Assembly (NCBI GenBank): GCA_025667525.1
Contig: CM046878.1
Location: forward strand, 574,410,868 to 574,474,867
Direction: 5' to 3'
DNA: 64,000 nt
Source of the DNA: Glebionis coronaria
Taxonomy: Eukaryota > Streptophyta > Magnoliopsida > Asterales > Asteraceae
Shown here: positions 12,801-22,088 of the stretch, piece after piece
How positions within the stretch are numbered: position 1 is the first letter of the stretch
Layout of the letters: each line of letters opens with the position of its first letter
Program-made: the position numbers and the translations under genes
The notes under the pieces: model-generated
The model's database searches: none
What the model was told of the DNA's origin: nothing
Seen by the model: the letters and a program-made list of their open reading frames with translations, nothing else

Positions 12801-15800
12801 CGACGAGTCTCAGGGGGTGGTGGCGAAAAGCACGGGGGAGTACTGGTGTATCCCGGCAATACCATACCCACGCCAGGATGGTGGCCGCGAAACTTGCCTC
12901 CTCGCACCATCCTGTTGATCTCGGCAGTGGTGTGCTCACCCGTCGCCTCTAGCTCGCTCATCTGATCCTGTGTGGTGACAATAACACAAGATAGTAAATA
13001 TATTAGTCGGGTTGCTAGATTATTAATCAATGATTCATTAAAGTGTGTTTTGAAAAGAATACTTACATACAACTAGAGAGACTGCTCATCTATAAATACA
13101 CCATCTGAATTCGTATGCAGACGATAGAACATGTCGATCTCTGTAGGCTCCTGTTGGGTTTCGGACGCCTTTTGCTGTACATACACACGTAAGTAAGATC
13201 AATCTAATTAAATGCGGCAATAATAATATTTATGTAAAATCAATAATGATAATAATAAAATAATAAAAATAAAAAACAATAATAATAATAATAAAATAAA
13301 AAAAATAAAAAAAACCATAATAATGTAAAATCAATGTTAATAATAATAATAATAATTACCATGAGCTGTCGATTGCGAGGGATCGACCGAGAACCATGTC
13401 GGGAGACGAGTGTTGCCTTGGACCGATTTTGGCTGTTTGTTGAGGATCGCTTCATGTTAGCTTCGTCAGTCCAAAACTCTATCTGTTTCTCCCACACTTC
13501 AGGTGTGTGCTCGTCGGGTCTGTTCCGCCTAATTTGATCCAAATCGTATTCTCCAGTCTCGGGGTCTTTTACACAGTAATCTCGCTTCAGACTAGCCTTG
13601 CTGGTGTTGTATGATTTTTGTAGCTGTGCATTAATGGTATCATAAATACTCTTCCACCGAGGGGTGTTCATGTACGGCGTGAGATCATATTTTGTCTGCA
13701 ATCAAATACAACACATTGAAAACAGAGTTAGAAATATAATTTATATATTTATTTAAATTCGTTTATTTATTTATATGATATAAATAAATAAACGAATTTA
13801 AATAAATATACACAATACAACATATTGAAACAGAGTTAGAAATATAATTTATATATTTATTTAAATTCGTTTATTTATTTATATGATATAAATAAATAAA
13901 CGAATTTAAATAAATATACATATATTTCTTCAACAAAACGGATTTCCTTTAATGCATTTTCCTCCTTTAATGCATTTGCTTCTAAACTCTGATAAACAGC
14001 TTGATAGAAATTCTTTTAAGAAATACGCATACTAAGCATTTTGATTCTTTGAAAATATATTTGATGAAGTAAATTTTATTGATACTATTAGTAAAATTAG
14101 CTTTACGATGTATTATAAAAGCCAATTTTTTGCTTTCATTTTATTATATTTTTGAAAGTAAAATACTTTAATGCATTCAAATGAAAGTAAGGTTATCTAA
14201 ATATGTATATATACAGGAGGATCATGAAATTTGGGAAACTAGAGACGAAGACTTCAAAGAAAACCATGAAGAAATAGCGGCTAGAAAGTATAGCAAAAAG
14301 CGTTTGTTCGAGTTATTGTGCAAGGGAGTCCTAATTAAAAAGGGGAATGCGGTAACTCTCTCGTTTTCATACCTTATTCTTGTATACAATTCTGTGCTAA
14401 CTATTATCAACTCTAGATACAGCAGCTATCATGTAACATGCACAAGAATCATTTATGCTCTAAAAAAGATTAGTGTTTAATGGATTATGTCTTTTCCTAA
14501 GTTATTTTAAACAGATAAGTTACTTAATGATCCATTACAAAGTTTTCTTAAATTGCTAGACCATCATCATACATGCATATAGCTTTTTATTTACACTTGA
14601 TAGAGCTGATTGACCCTAATAATTTGCAAAACAGTGGGTTTCACTTGGGAATAACGGACGAATAAATGAAATGATATCCGTGAGAAACTTTGTGTTCAAA
14701 AACAGCGGGGTACGCAAATGGCGGTCTACTCCTGAGTCAAGGTTCTTCTCTTTTCTCTTTTCTCCTATTCTTTACACCTATCCATAAGTAACTGCACATT
14801 ATTTATAGTAATTTTGAGTTCACTGATTCTTTGATAGAAACTTAAATATTTGCTAATTTGAAGTCTATAATAAGTGCAGATTTCCAAAAGTGGCAGAGAT
14901 GTTTACTATTTCGAATTTGAAGATCAAAATCAATACAAGAACTCAGTTTTTATCTCTAGGCGTCAACTACGGGGTTCATCTGGTCTTCAAATTTTGTGGT
15001 CAAAGAAAATCTTTGAGTAAACCTTTGTATGTGAACCTAAAGTATAAAATGGGGAAAGAAACCCTCCATGCATATTTCGCTACATGGAGAGACGAAGAGT
15101 GGATGACCATTGAATTGTGTCGATTTCTGAATCACAAGAAAGATACTAATTTTGAGGTTCTACTTGAGAGCTTTTCGCAATACTATTGTAAAAGAAATGG
15201 CATCTATATCGAAGGCATTGAGTTTCGAGCCACCCATGATGTAAGTTTGATAATTTTTATTATCACAAAAATGATATCATAGCATTCAAATTTTATGCAC
15301 AATGAGTTAATAACAAGGATTTACAAACTTTAAACAGGTGAACGATGAAGAAAGTGTGAAAATACAAGAAGTCCAACAAATTTTGGAATCAAATACAGAC
15401 ATGGTTCGAGTGCAACAACGGGCAACCCACAGTGAAGAAATTTGTAACAGATCTTTAAATGATGACGAGGGCGAAAAGGTCCTTGTTTTATAAACAAATA
15501 TTGATCTTTCTGAGATTCAAAATATCCTATTTTTTCTAGTAGTTTGGTAACTAATGCACTCGACTATTTGATAACAGGTGTTGTCACTGAATCAAGGGAA
15601 AGGAAAGAAACATCTAATGCTCTCAGCAAAGGACTTTTTGCATGGTACTTCTGATGTGAAGCGTTTTTATCTGAAACCATCAGAAGAGCCCAGGTTTTTA
15701 TCTGAAATATGCTTCATTATGCCTTTTCATTACCCTCAAGCGTCTTATTTATGCACGATTTATGACCACAAATGAAGCTTATAATTACGTTAATGGCATG

Positions 15801-16394
15801 TTCAGACTAATTGATTAGCCAACTCATTATATATTCATGTTCTTGTGTAGTGTCAGAATGAAGAACCAAAGATGCCTAATTAACTATTTAATGTCTTAAT
15901 TAAGTTTCACCTCTCAAATTGATTTCGATAATTAGAGTATATCTTTCTCGAGTAATGTAATCACATAATATATTGAACCTACATGCAGATTTCATGAGGT
16001 GATTGAGCTTTTACCACAGCAAGTATTTAGTATCAAATGCAAGATTGAAAGTCAAATGCTGTCACCGAATACAGGTTACATGTGCTATCTTGTGTTCAAG
16101 CATTCAGAAAAATGTCACGGATTGCATTGCCCGGTGAAAGTAAGAGATGTACTCCACTGGAAAAACAAAGAGACTGGTATTGTTTATTTTAGAACCCCAA
16201 GCCCATGGAATATACATGATAATCATCGGGTTCCAAAGAAGAGGGAAGATGGGTGGATGGAGGTTACTGTATGGAAATTCAGCTCAACTTCTGAGCTTCG
16301 AAAAGATTATGTTCCTATACATTTAAAATTGATAGCTTATGAAGGAACTATGTCCGGCCTTATTGTAGGTGGCCTCGAGATTCGGCCAGTGTAA
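8832..16394 (+). CDS. Tandem kinase-pseudokinase protein with two PP2 (phloem protein 2) domains
   Basis: Proposed exons: 8832-9860, 10038-10925, 14217-14351, 14635-14741, 14880-15240, 15338-15478, 15578-15693, 15989-16394. All junctions keep frame and give 1060 residues. Residues 1-343 are an RD kinase of the FERONIA-like receptor kinase type (GKGGYG loop at 31-36, VAIK Lys71, HRDIKSAN at 175-182, DFG at 195-197) without ectodomain or membrane segment, so probably cytoplasmic. Residues 344-639 are a second kinase fold with degenerate catalytic motifs (HSD, and NLE in place of DFG). About 685-839 and 888-1060 are two PP2 domains (ESRFPKVAEM...YVEGIEFR-like; second ends GLIVGGLEIRPV). PP2 proteins bind carbohydrates and act in phloem and defence. 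Introns are GT-AG except the second, which looks GC-AG (CAG|gcatgt). ATG 8832 is chosen because the kinase juxtamembrane-like motif (HLKISLSDIRLATDNF) starts at once; 'tttcag' right after the ATG could instead be a splice acceptor, so the 5' end is uncertain. Confidence 0.8.
10038..10925 (+). other. Exon 2: pseudokinase domain
   Basis: Clearly a second copy of the kinase fold: ISLEDIQVATQNFSD, VVIKRF, FKHKNVVALVGYC, LDAKWNAKIS and SDWYSFSRILLEILCGR. The ATP-binding Lys (397) remains. The glycine loop is eroded (EGRYWKQYEG), HRD is HSD (493-495), the Mg-binding Asn of the catalytic loop is Ser, and DFG reads NLE (513-515). Phosphotransfer is unlikely; a regulatory or binding role is inferred. 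The downstream donor must be gcatgt at 10926, because reading through gives a stop 15 bases later. Confidence 0.8.
11681..11752 (+). other. Duplicated, truncated linker exon (possible 72-nt alternative exon)
   Basis: Preceded by a good acceptor (ttcatgtacag) and encoding EDHEIWEPKLPTDYQEILDS followed by LNIK. Its first 20 or so bases, with the acceptor, repeat at 14213-14240 where the full-length linker exon starts (EDHEIWETRDEDF..). A usable donor (AAG|gtcaga) follows, so inclusion would add 24 residues in frame. A CACTA-type terminus begins 26 bases later, which suggests that the original longer exon was cut by the transposon. Whether it is spliced in is unknown. Confidence 0.55.
11823..12268 (+). 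repeat. Six perfect 22-bp palindromes in the CACTA subterminal region
   Basis: An 11-base arm CCCCAGCGACA is followed immediately by its reverse complement. Perfect copies lie at 11823-11844, 11853-11874, 11989-12010, 12074-12095, 12160-12181 and 12247-12268, with half copies near 11799, 11879, 11909 and 11921. Between the later copies a second near-palindrome (GTTGACTTGTCAACG-like) occurs four times (about 12110-12230). CACTA elements carry such subterminal motifs as transposase binding sites; assigning that role here is inference. Confidence 0.85.
12608..13695 (-). pseudogene. CACTA accessory protein (Ptta/En/Spm transposase-like), three minus-strand exons
   Basis: Exons read on the minus strand at about 13695-13360, 13174-13080 and 12975-12608. 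The first encodes a conserved block (PEVWEKQIEFWTDEANM, then KRSSTNSQNRSKATLVSRHG) that matches the plant Transposase_24/Ptta-En-Spm pattern of consecutive small/Asn/Arg-Lys residues. The second gives EPTEIDMFYRLHTNSDG, typical of the segment that follows. The third is a low-complexity Gly/Ser/Asp-rich tail containing a tandem GASGSGSRPGDDA repeat. Splice sites flank the first exon (gattgcag; gtaatt) and precede the second. A TAG falls in frame at the end of the second exon before the gtaagt donor, so it may be inactive. The catalytic DDE transposase is not present. Confidence 0.6.
13744..13918. repeat. Duplicated 67-bp AT-rich perfect palindrome
   Basis: A hairpin of two 33-base perfect arms around a single G occupies 13744-13810 and recurs unchanged at 13852-13918. 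Each copy is preceded by the same flank (acagagttagaaatataattta), so a unit of about 108 bp has been tandemly duplicated. It lies between the CACTA coding remnant and the next gene exon. Confidence 0.85.
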
Positions 16395-16859
16395 GCGTAC
16401 AACTCCGAAAATTTTACCCATATATGGAGAGTTTCTATTTTATACTCTTTGCATTAGACTTTATTTGTATGTTTCATCTCAATAATTGTCAACGAGTTAC
16501 CTTGCCAAGGTCTATGTTCTTTGTTGCAATGTGTTATCATGAATCTGTATTCAGCTAGGTGTCGTAATACCCAAACAACACCACGTCAACTAAAAACTAT
16601 AGTTATATCAGTGTCATATCAGCATAACATCAAAACAACATCAACTCTTCTAATAATAACAGCAACCAACACAATTTTTTTCTTAATAAAGCCCTTTCAA
16701 CAATTATTTCATTATTTAAACAAACTACATATTTCATTCATAAATTAAAATTACAAATTACATTACAAAATATAAAAAATATTATAAAAAATATAAAGAA
16801 CACACCGAAAATTAACAAAAATATGGAATAAGAAAAAACATTCGAAAAAAATATAAAAG

Positions 16860-18190
16860 AAAACTACACCCCAACGACAAGTCTTCATCTTCTTCGTCTT
16901 CTTCTTCAACTTCTCCGTCTTCGCGCCAAACATGGTTCAAAAGGTCTTATTGTAGACTATGATGCGTATCTTTGTCACGTAATTCCTTCGTTTGCCGACG
17001 TTGAGTTGCACATCGATCGACCTACATTGTTTGCATTGACCTCGCGGTATTAGATTAAACATGCTTCCAATCAACAACCGCCATGTCTTTATCTTCTAAA
17101 ATCATGTTATGCATTATGATACCCGAATACATGATTCTATGTAACGTGTTGACTTCGTATGCACGGCCGGTTGTTGAATAAGTCTCGGACGTCCTTGGAG
17201 AACACCGAAAGCACGTTCGATATCTTTTTGTGCACTTCCGTGACGTTGTTTGAAGTACGTATGCTTTAGATCATTTGTAACCGTGAATGACTTGACGAAA
17301 CTTGCTCACTCTGGGTAAATTCCATCGGCCAAGTAAGACCCATCAAGATAGTTAACTCCGTTTACCATATACGAAACATTGGAGCTAAGCCATCTAACAA
17401 GTCATCGAATAACGAAGAATTATCTAAAACATTAATATCTTATTTGCACCTGATATCTCGTATAACGCATGCCAAATTCATAAATCTTGCGAAGCCACGG
17501 CTTCAAGCATTATGGTATGGTGTTTTTTACCACCCCTACCGTATTGACCATGCAAGACACTGGACAATTTTTCCATTCCCAATGTATACAATCAATACTT
17601 CCAAGCATTCCCGGAAAACCATGGACTTTGTTGTACTTTTGTTGTATCTTTACAACGTCTTCATATGTTGTCTTTCTTAAGTACTTCGTCATATACAATT
17701 CAATGATGCACATATTAAAAAAAGTTAGAGCATCTCGATGCAGTATGCTCACTCATTTGTAAACATCTAACCCAGCGGGTGTGTTACCGTATGCGAATTG
17801 GCGTATAGCCGTCGTGCACTTCATAAGCGCACTAATACTCATTCGACCAGAACAATCGAGTCAAGATGAAAAGAAATGAAAATGTTGTGGGAGAGGATCA
17901 ACAGGATAAGTTACAATAGCATCGACAATTTTTATAAAAATTCAACGACTCATACGAAATCTTCTATGAAAATAGTTTAAAGGATACCTACAATTATCGT
18001 TTAAATAATCGGCAGGTAGACGGCTTTCGACATCTTTACGATCACGGAAAATTGGGGTGTGGGTCAATCGTGGTTGGTTTTCTTGTTGTACTAGCCATTG
18101 ATGATACTCGTAAGCTTGTTGTAAAAAATAAATGTCAGTTTCATCATCGATATCGAAAATGGTTCGACCAAGTTGATTTTAATTCATTGT
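16860..18190 (-). pseudogene. Harbinger-type (HARBI1/ALP1-like) DDE transposase remnant
   Basis: Read on the minus strand with several stops and shifts. Recognisable blocks in order: HTPIFRDRKDVESRLPADYL (about 18060), MSISALMKCTTAIRQFAYG, then YLRKTTYEDVVKIQQKY, HGFPGMLGSIDCIHWEWKNC (about 17570-17630, containing the first catalytic Asp), GVNYLDGSYLADGIYPEW (second, about 17330) and KQRHGSAQKDIERAFGVLQ (about 17210). The block order and wording are those of plant PIF transposases annotated as ALP1-like or HARBI1-like nucleases. At least five in-frame stops make it non-functional. Confidence 0.75.
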
Positions 18191-18370
18191 GAAAGTGTGT
18201 AACTACGTGTTTTTTGTTTGTAGGAAATCAGTAAAAGAGACTGGAGTATTTATAATGATTTGGATCAAGGGTAAAAATGATTTTTTAAATAGCCGTTTTA
18301 GGGGGTGCTTTGTAAAGTTTTTATTTTTTTTTAAATTTTGGCAAACTAGCCGTTAGAAACTTTTCAAGAA

Positions 18371-18398
18371 GGGGGGGGGGGGGGGGGGGGGGGGGGGG
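18371..18398 (+). repeat. Run of 28 G
   Basis: Homopolymer inside the Harbinger element near its right end. The exact length is unreliable in sequencing and assembly. Confidence 0.9.
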
Positions 18399-19017
18399 TA
18401 AATGATTTTTTCTAAACTCAACCTCAACGCGCGTTTGCATGGCAACGCCAGGGCCAACGCCGTTAGCCTTTCGAGGTTTACGGTATCGTAACACAACCCA
18501 ACGTAGGGATACGTACGTTACTGCGTTACGATACCTAGCACTCTAACAATGAGTGTTAATAAAACAAGTGCTGGTTTGAAGTTTTAAAAAGGGAAAATTA
18601 ATAATCATATTACTCATGATTTTTTTTACTAGATCTTAAATTAAACACGAGAAGCCCCTCGATGCAAAGTTAGAAAAGTACCGAATCATTTCAAAAACTA
18701 ATCACAAAATTACAGGCAGGGCTACCATAGGTTCACGTGAACGTGATACATGTTAGTCATATAAAAAAAATGTACGGCAAAAATCTCGATTTCTTCCGAA
18801 TTGACCTGATTTAAAATTTTGTGTCGCACAAATACATGTCTTTTCGATAACTTTATATATTAAGTTTGATTGATTAAAATGCAGCTCTTGATTCAAAAGT
18901 ACTACCATTTATATGTTACATTATATTAGCAGAAAAAAAATATATGTTATCTTGGTTAAGTTGCCATTAAATGCCTAGAGTGTTTTAACTACTACCAAAT
19001 GATCTAGTTTTTTAAGT

Positions 19018-19345
19018 CTACTACGAGGAGTTTTCACCGTCTTTTTTAAGACGAGTGGACTAATCTTCCGCGGGAGTTTGCTCGGTACCTCGATGGGTAG
19101 TATCCCTCCCAAATAAGATTTTTTCCATTCCTAAGACTTGAACCCAAGACCTTTGGTTAAGGAGTCTAGTGCCTTGACCAACTGTGTCAACCTCAATCTA
19201 GTGGTAAGGCGTCTAACCTTCTCACATGAGATACAGGGTTTAAACCCCAACTTTGTACCACATTTTGGAGCGGCTAGGAAAATGGTCAAAATCGGTCACG
19301 GGAAGTTAGGCTGTATACATGTGATTACAAACTCAACATTTACCA
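19018..19345. mobile_element. Two head-to-head tRNA-derived SINE-like units
   Basis: On the minus strand a pol III promoter reads A box 'cagttggtcaagg' (19172-19184) and B box 'ggtcttgggttcaagtcttagg' (19130-19152), with its body running left. On the plus strand a second reads A box 'tagtggtaagg' (19199-19209) and B box 'gggtttaaacc' (19236-19246), with its body running right to about 19345. The two heads are about 15 bp apart. Neither has an obvious A-rich tail or target duplication, so family assignment is open. Confidence 0.4.
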
Positions 19346-19767
19346 TTTAAAACCAGTAGACTCTTTGCCGTGAGGATTGTACCATTACTTTTTATCAATT
19401 TTGAATTTAGGACTTTGAGATTGAACTTCATAACCTAATTCCTATGCGAAATGGACGAACTACGAGTTCTTTGAGCAGTACGAGCCACACATGACATAGA
19501 TTTAGGTTGCTTTGAGATTCCAGGAAGATTTTCTGAGTACAATGTAGAATTCCTTCATTGTTCTTCCTTAATATTTCAAGGTGTCAAAATTGAGATAACG
19601 GACTTTAAAGTAGATGCATTGAGGTGTAAATGTGATTATTTGCTAGTTGAAATGATACTTTTCATAATGTACATCTTTTAAGATATAGATTGATAACATA
19701 CGGATAAGACCAACAAATTGTATTTAAACACCATGTTATAGTGCAGTAACTTTTTTTGGTAATGGAT

Positions 19768-20483
19768 TGATGCAGGAGTATTATTTGTTTGGTGATTTAT
19801 GTCTTTTATTTAATTTCTCTAAATAATGCATGAGCATTATATTTATGTCTGGTAAAGATTATTTTTATGTCTACATTTTATTTACTTTTCTTATTTTAGT
19901 TTTCTAGAATAATTTGTTAAATTATTCTCCAAGTTAAGTTTAGCCTATAAAAATAAGGCTTGGGGTTTGTTAACCAATAAGATTCAAGCTAACAAGAGGT
20001 GATCCGGAGGTCGGGGAGGATAAAAGAAGTATTTAGACATTTTTAGAGAGAGAAAGATAAACTTGAAAATGAGTGTGTGTATTTAGAGAGAGAAAGGGAA
20101 ATACACAAAGATGAAAAGCCTCACCCCTCCATGGAAGTATGGAGGGGTATATATAGGCTAGACAAGAGGTCACTTTGACAACATGTCAATAGTAGTCCCT
20201 CCACGTTTTGCCTATCTGAATAAAATGTAATTCCGTAAATAGCGCTCACATTTTAGGGCTAACACGGTTTATTGTATTCAGTTTTAAATTATGAATAAAG
20301 AATTACAGACTTTTAGTCTTTTGTTAATTGACTTAAGCCCGGATTAGAGGTTTACTGTTCGATTTTCGTCCTAATAATCGGTATTCATGTGAATCAATGA
20401 TTGTTGAAAGAGTTTTTTCTGGTATTCTTTGGAATCAACAGATCCAATTACTTATATTTATCTTTGCTTTTTTTGCTACATCA
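19768..20483 (+). repeat. 5' LTR (with a 287-bp insertion)
   Basis: Aligns with the 3' LTR at 21679-22083 apart from a 287-bp insertion at 19978-20264. Without the insertion it is about 424-429 bp against 405 bp. Several substitutions separate the two copies, so the insertion is not recent. Confidence 0.85.
19978..20264 (+). mobile_element. Small solo LTR inside the 5' LTR
   Basis: Starts TGTTAACC and ends GGCTAACA (TGTTA..TAACA inverted ends) and is flanked by GGGTT and CGGTT (4 of 5 identical). A TATA box 'tatatata' at about 20148-20155 fits an LTR promoter. Its absence from the partner LTR proves it is an insertion; the solo-LTR reading is inferred from its ends and TATA box. Confidence 0.6.
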
Positions 20484-20519
20484 GTTGGTATCAAGAGCTA
20501 AAGTTCCTGATTAAGATGC

Positions 20520-21599
20520 ATCCTACAAGAACTAGAAATGTTCAGGATGTGTATGAACAAGAATTAGATCAGCGTGTTATGGCAAGAATGGAGGAGTGAA
20601 TGGATCAATTATTTGATCAATTGACTGGCCGGATGAATCAGTTGGTGAACAGGCAGAATGGTCGGGGTACTGAAGATGAAGAGTCTGAAATGAGGTTGTC
20701 AAGATCTCAATCTTGATCTTAGAATCTTATGATTTTATGATAATGCAAAGCAAATACGATCTAGATCTTACGTAGGATCTTTTCATGCTTAAGATCTTAT
20801 AAGATCCCGATCTTGATCATAGGATCTTAGGATCTACTACGATCTGGTCTTACTTTTTCTCAAGCGACAAACTAAAGAACTACAAATTTTATAGGTTATA
20901 TTTTGTATAATCTAAAAACAACATGTAAATCTTCTTATAATTCATAATCATAATTTAGGACCACATTTTTATGAAATATTCGTATAATTTAGTGTTTACG
21001 ACGTATATTAATTTGTAAATTTATAAAATATTGCAAAAACTACTAAAAAAATTACATTATAGTAGGATCTTACGATCCTGATCCTACTTTACGATCTCGT
21101 CTTGTAAAGACGAGAACGATCCTAGGTAAGATCCCAATCTTGAAAACCTTGTGAAAACCCATTTGTTGATCCCGAAGACGATGATGATGATGTCGTCGGT
21201 GCTGATTAAGAAGCAGCCCCGGTTTATGATGAAAAGCCCGAGGAAGAGGAGTATCCTTTTGTTGACAATCATTAGAATTTTCAAGAGGAAGAAAATGGTG
21301 TGCCATCTTCGGATGTTCTGTTGGGTGTAAAAGAAGAATCACTACCAGTTTATGTTATTGATCTTGAAGATGTCATTAAGGAGGAAGGAGGAGTTTTTAG
21401 GGGAGAAAAATTTGGTGGAGAAGAAGAAAACATCGAATACATTGTAGTTGGGGCTGATGATCTTTACTCTTCAATGATCCAAACTACATTCAGTGTTGAA
21501 TATTCAAAACCCGTTGTTTCAAATCCTCATAATTTAATTTGGCTACAAGAAGGTAAATGGGTGGATGCTAGAATCTTGATTGAAAATAATATATATTAG
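20520..21599 (+). pseudogene. Gag-like remnant of the deleted LTR element
   Basis: Reading starts after the primer site at an ATG near 20518 (HPTRTRNVQDVYEQELDQRV), runs into a stop at about 20597, and continues as DQLFDQLTGRMNQLVNRQNG. It is then split by the MITE at 20691-21151. After that come an acidic block (NPFVDPEDDDDDVVGAD), stops at about 21207 and 21272, and an open stretch of 99 codons ending TAG/TAA at 21599. The acidic 'ENPF' block after a coiled N-terminus is common in plant gypsy gag. No zinc knuckle or enzyme domain remains. Confidence 0.5.
20691..21151. mobile_element. GATC-rich MITE with TGAAA target duplication
   Basis: Flanked by TGAAA (20686-20690 and 21152-21156). Imperfect terminal inverted repeats: TGAGGTTGTCAAGAT on the left and CAAGGTTTTCAAGAT on the complement of the right end, 12 of 15 matching. 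Both subterminal zones are crowded with GATCTTA/TAGGATC words and their complements. The middle is AT-rich and non-coding. Superfamily not determined. Confidence 0.65.
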
Positions 21600-21678
21600 G
21601 AAGCCTCACCCAAGGTCACTACATTGGGTTCGAAGACAATAAAGACTCGAGGTCGAGTATTTTCAAAGAAGGGGAGAA

Positions 21679-22083
21679 TGATGCAGGAGTATTATTTTTA
21701 TGGTGATCTATGTCTTTTATTTAGTTTATTTAAATAATGCATGAGCATTATATTTATGTCTACTGAAGATTATTTTTATGTCTACATTTTATTTACTTTT
21801 CTTATTTCTAGAATAATTTGCTAAATTATTCTCTAAGTTAAGTTTAGCCTATAAATATAGGGCTTGGGGTTTATTGTATTTAGTTTTGAGTTATGAATAA
21901 AAATTATAGACTTTTAGTCTTTTGTTAATTGACTTAAGCCCGAATTAGGGTTTATTATTCGATTTTCGTCCTAATAATCGGTATTCGTGTGAATCAACGA
22001 TTATTGAAAGAGTTGTTTCTGGTATTCTTTGGAATCAATAGATCCAATTACTTATCTTAATCTTTATTTTTTTCTCGACATCA
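21679..22083 (+). repeat. 3' LTR (405 bp)
   Basis: Uninterrupted partner of the 5' LTR, TGATG..CATCA, followed by target duplication TGGAT. Confidence 0.85.
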
Positions 22084-22088
22084 TGGAT

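Larger units (their letters stand above)
11779..13730 (-). mobile_element. CACTA (En/Spm-like) transposon, partial, in an intron of the kinase-PP2 gene
   Basis: The left end starts CACTACAACATTCGCGCC, the CACTA superfamily terminal signature. It is followed by a dense subterminal repeat zone (11823-12268), and then by minus-strand exons resembling the second En/Spm protein. No matching ..TGTAGTG terminus is visible before the gene resumes at 14217, so the right border is approximate and the right end is probably deleted. A 3-bp target duplication therefore cannot be tested. Confidence 0.65.
16554..18539 (-). mobile_element. PIF/Harbinger DNA transposon, decayed
   Basis: Imperfect terminal inverted repeats: GCTAGGTGTCGTAAT at 16554-16568 and, on the complement, GCTAGGTATCGTAA at the right end (18526-18539), one mismatch over 14. 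It lies 160 bp past the stop codon of the kinase-PP2 gene. No clean 3-bp target duplication was found; TA occurs at both borders. The interior carries a broken Harbinger transposase on the minus strand. Confidence 0.65.
19768..22083 (+). mobile_element. Deleted LTR retrotransposon with TGGAT target duplications
   Basis: Both LTRs start TGATGCAGGAG and end CATCA, and TGGAT flanks the element exactly (19763-19767 and 22084-22088). A tRNA-Met-type primer site 'ttggtatcaagagc' follows the 5' LTR. A purine tract 'aaagaaggggagaa' precedes the 3' LTR. The interior is only about 1.2 kb and holds gag-like remnants with stops, so the element lacks protease, RT and integrase. Gag wording points to Ty3/gypsy. 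Confidence 0.85.

Noticed and set aside
16554..18539. TAA/TTA target duplication of the Harbinger element
   Set aside because: The bases outside the inverted repeats do not match beyond TA, so no duplication is claimed.
19138..19350. 70-codon protein
   Set aside because: Overlaps the pol III box pairs of the SINE-like units; no protein-like conservation.
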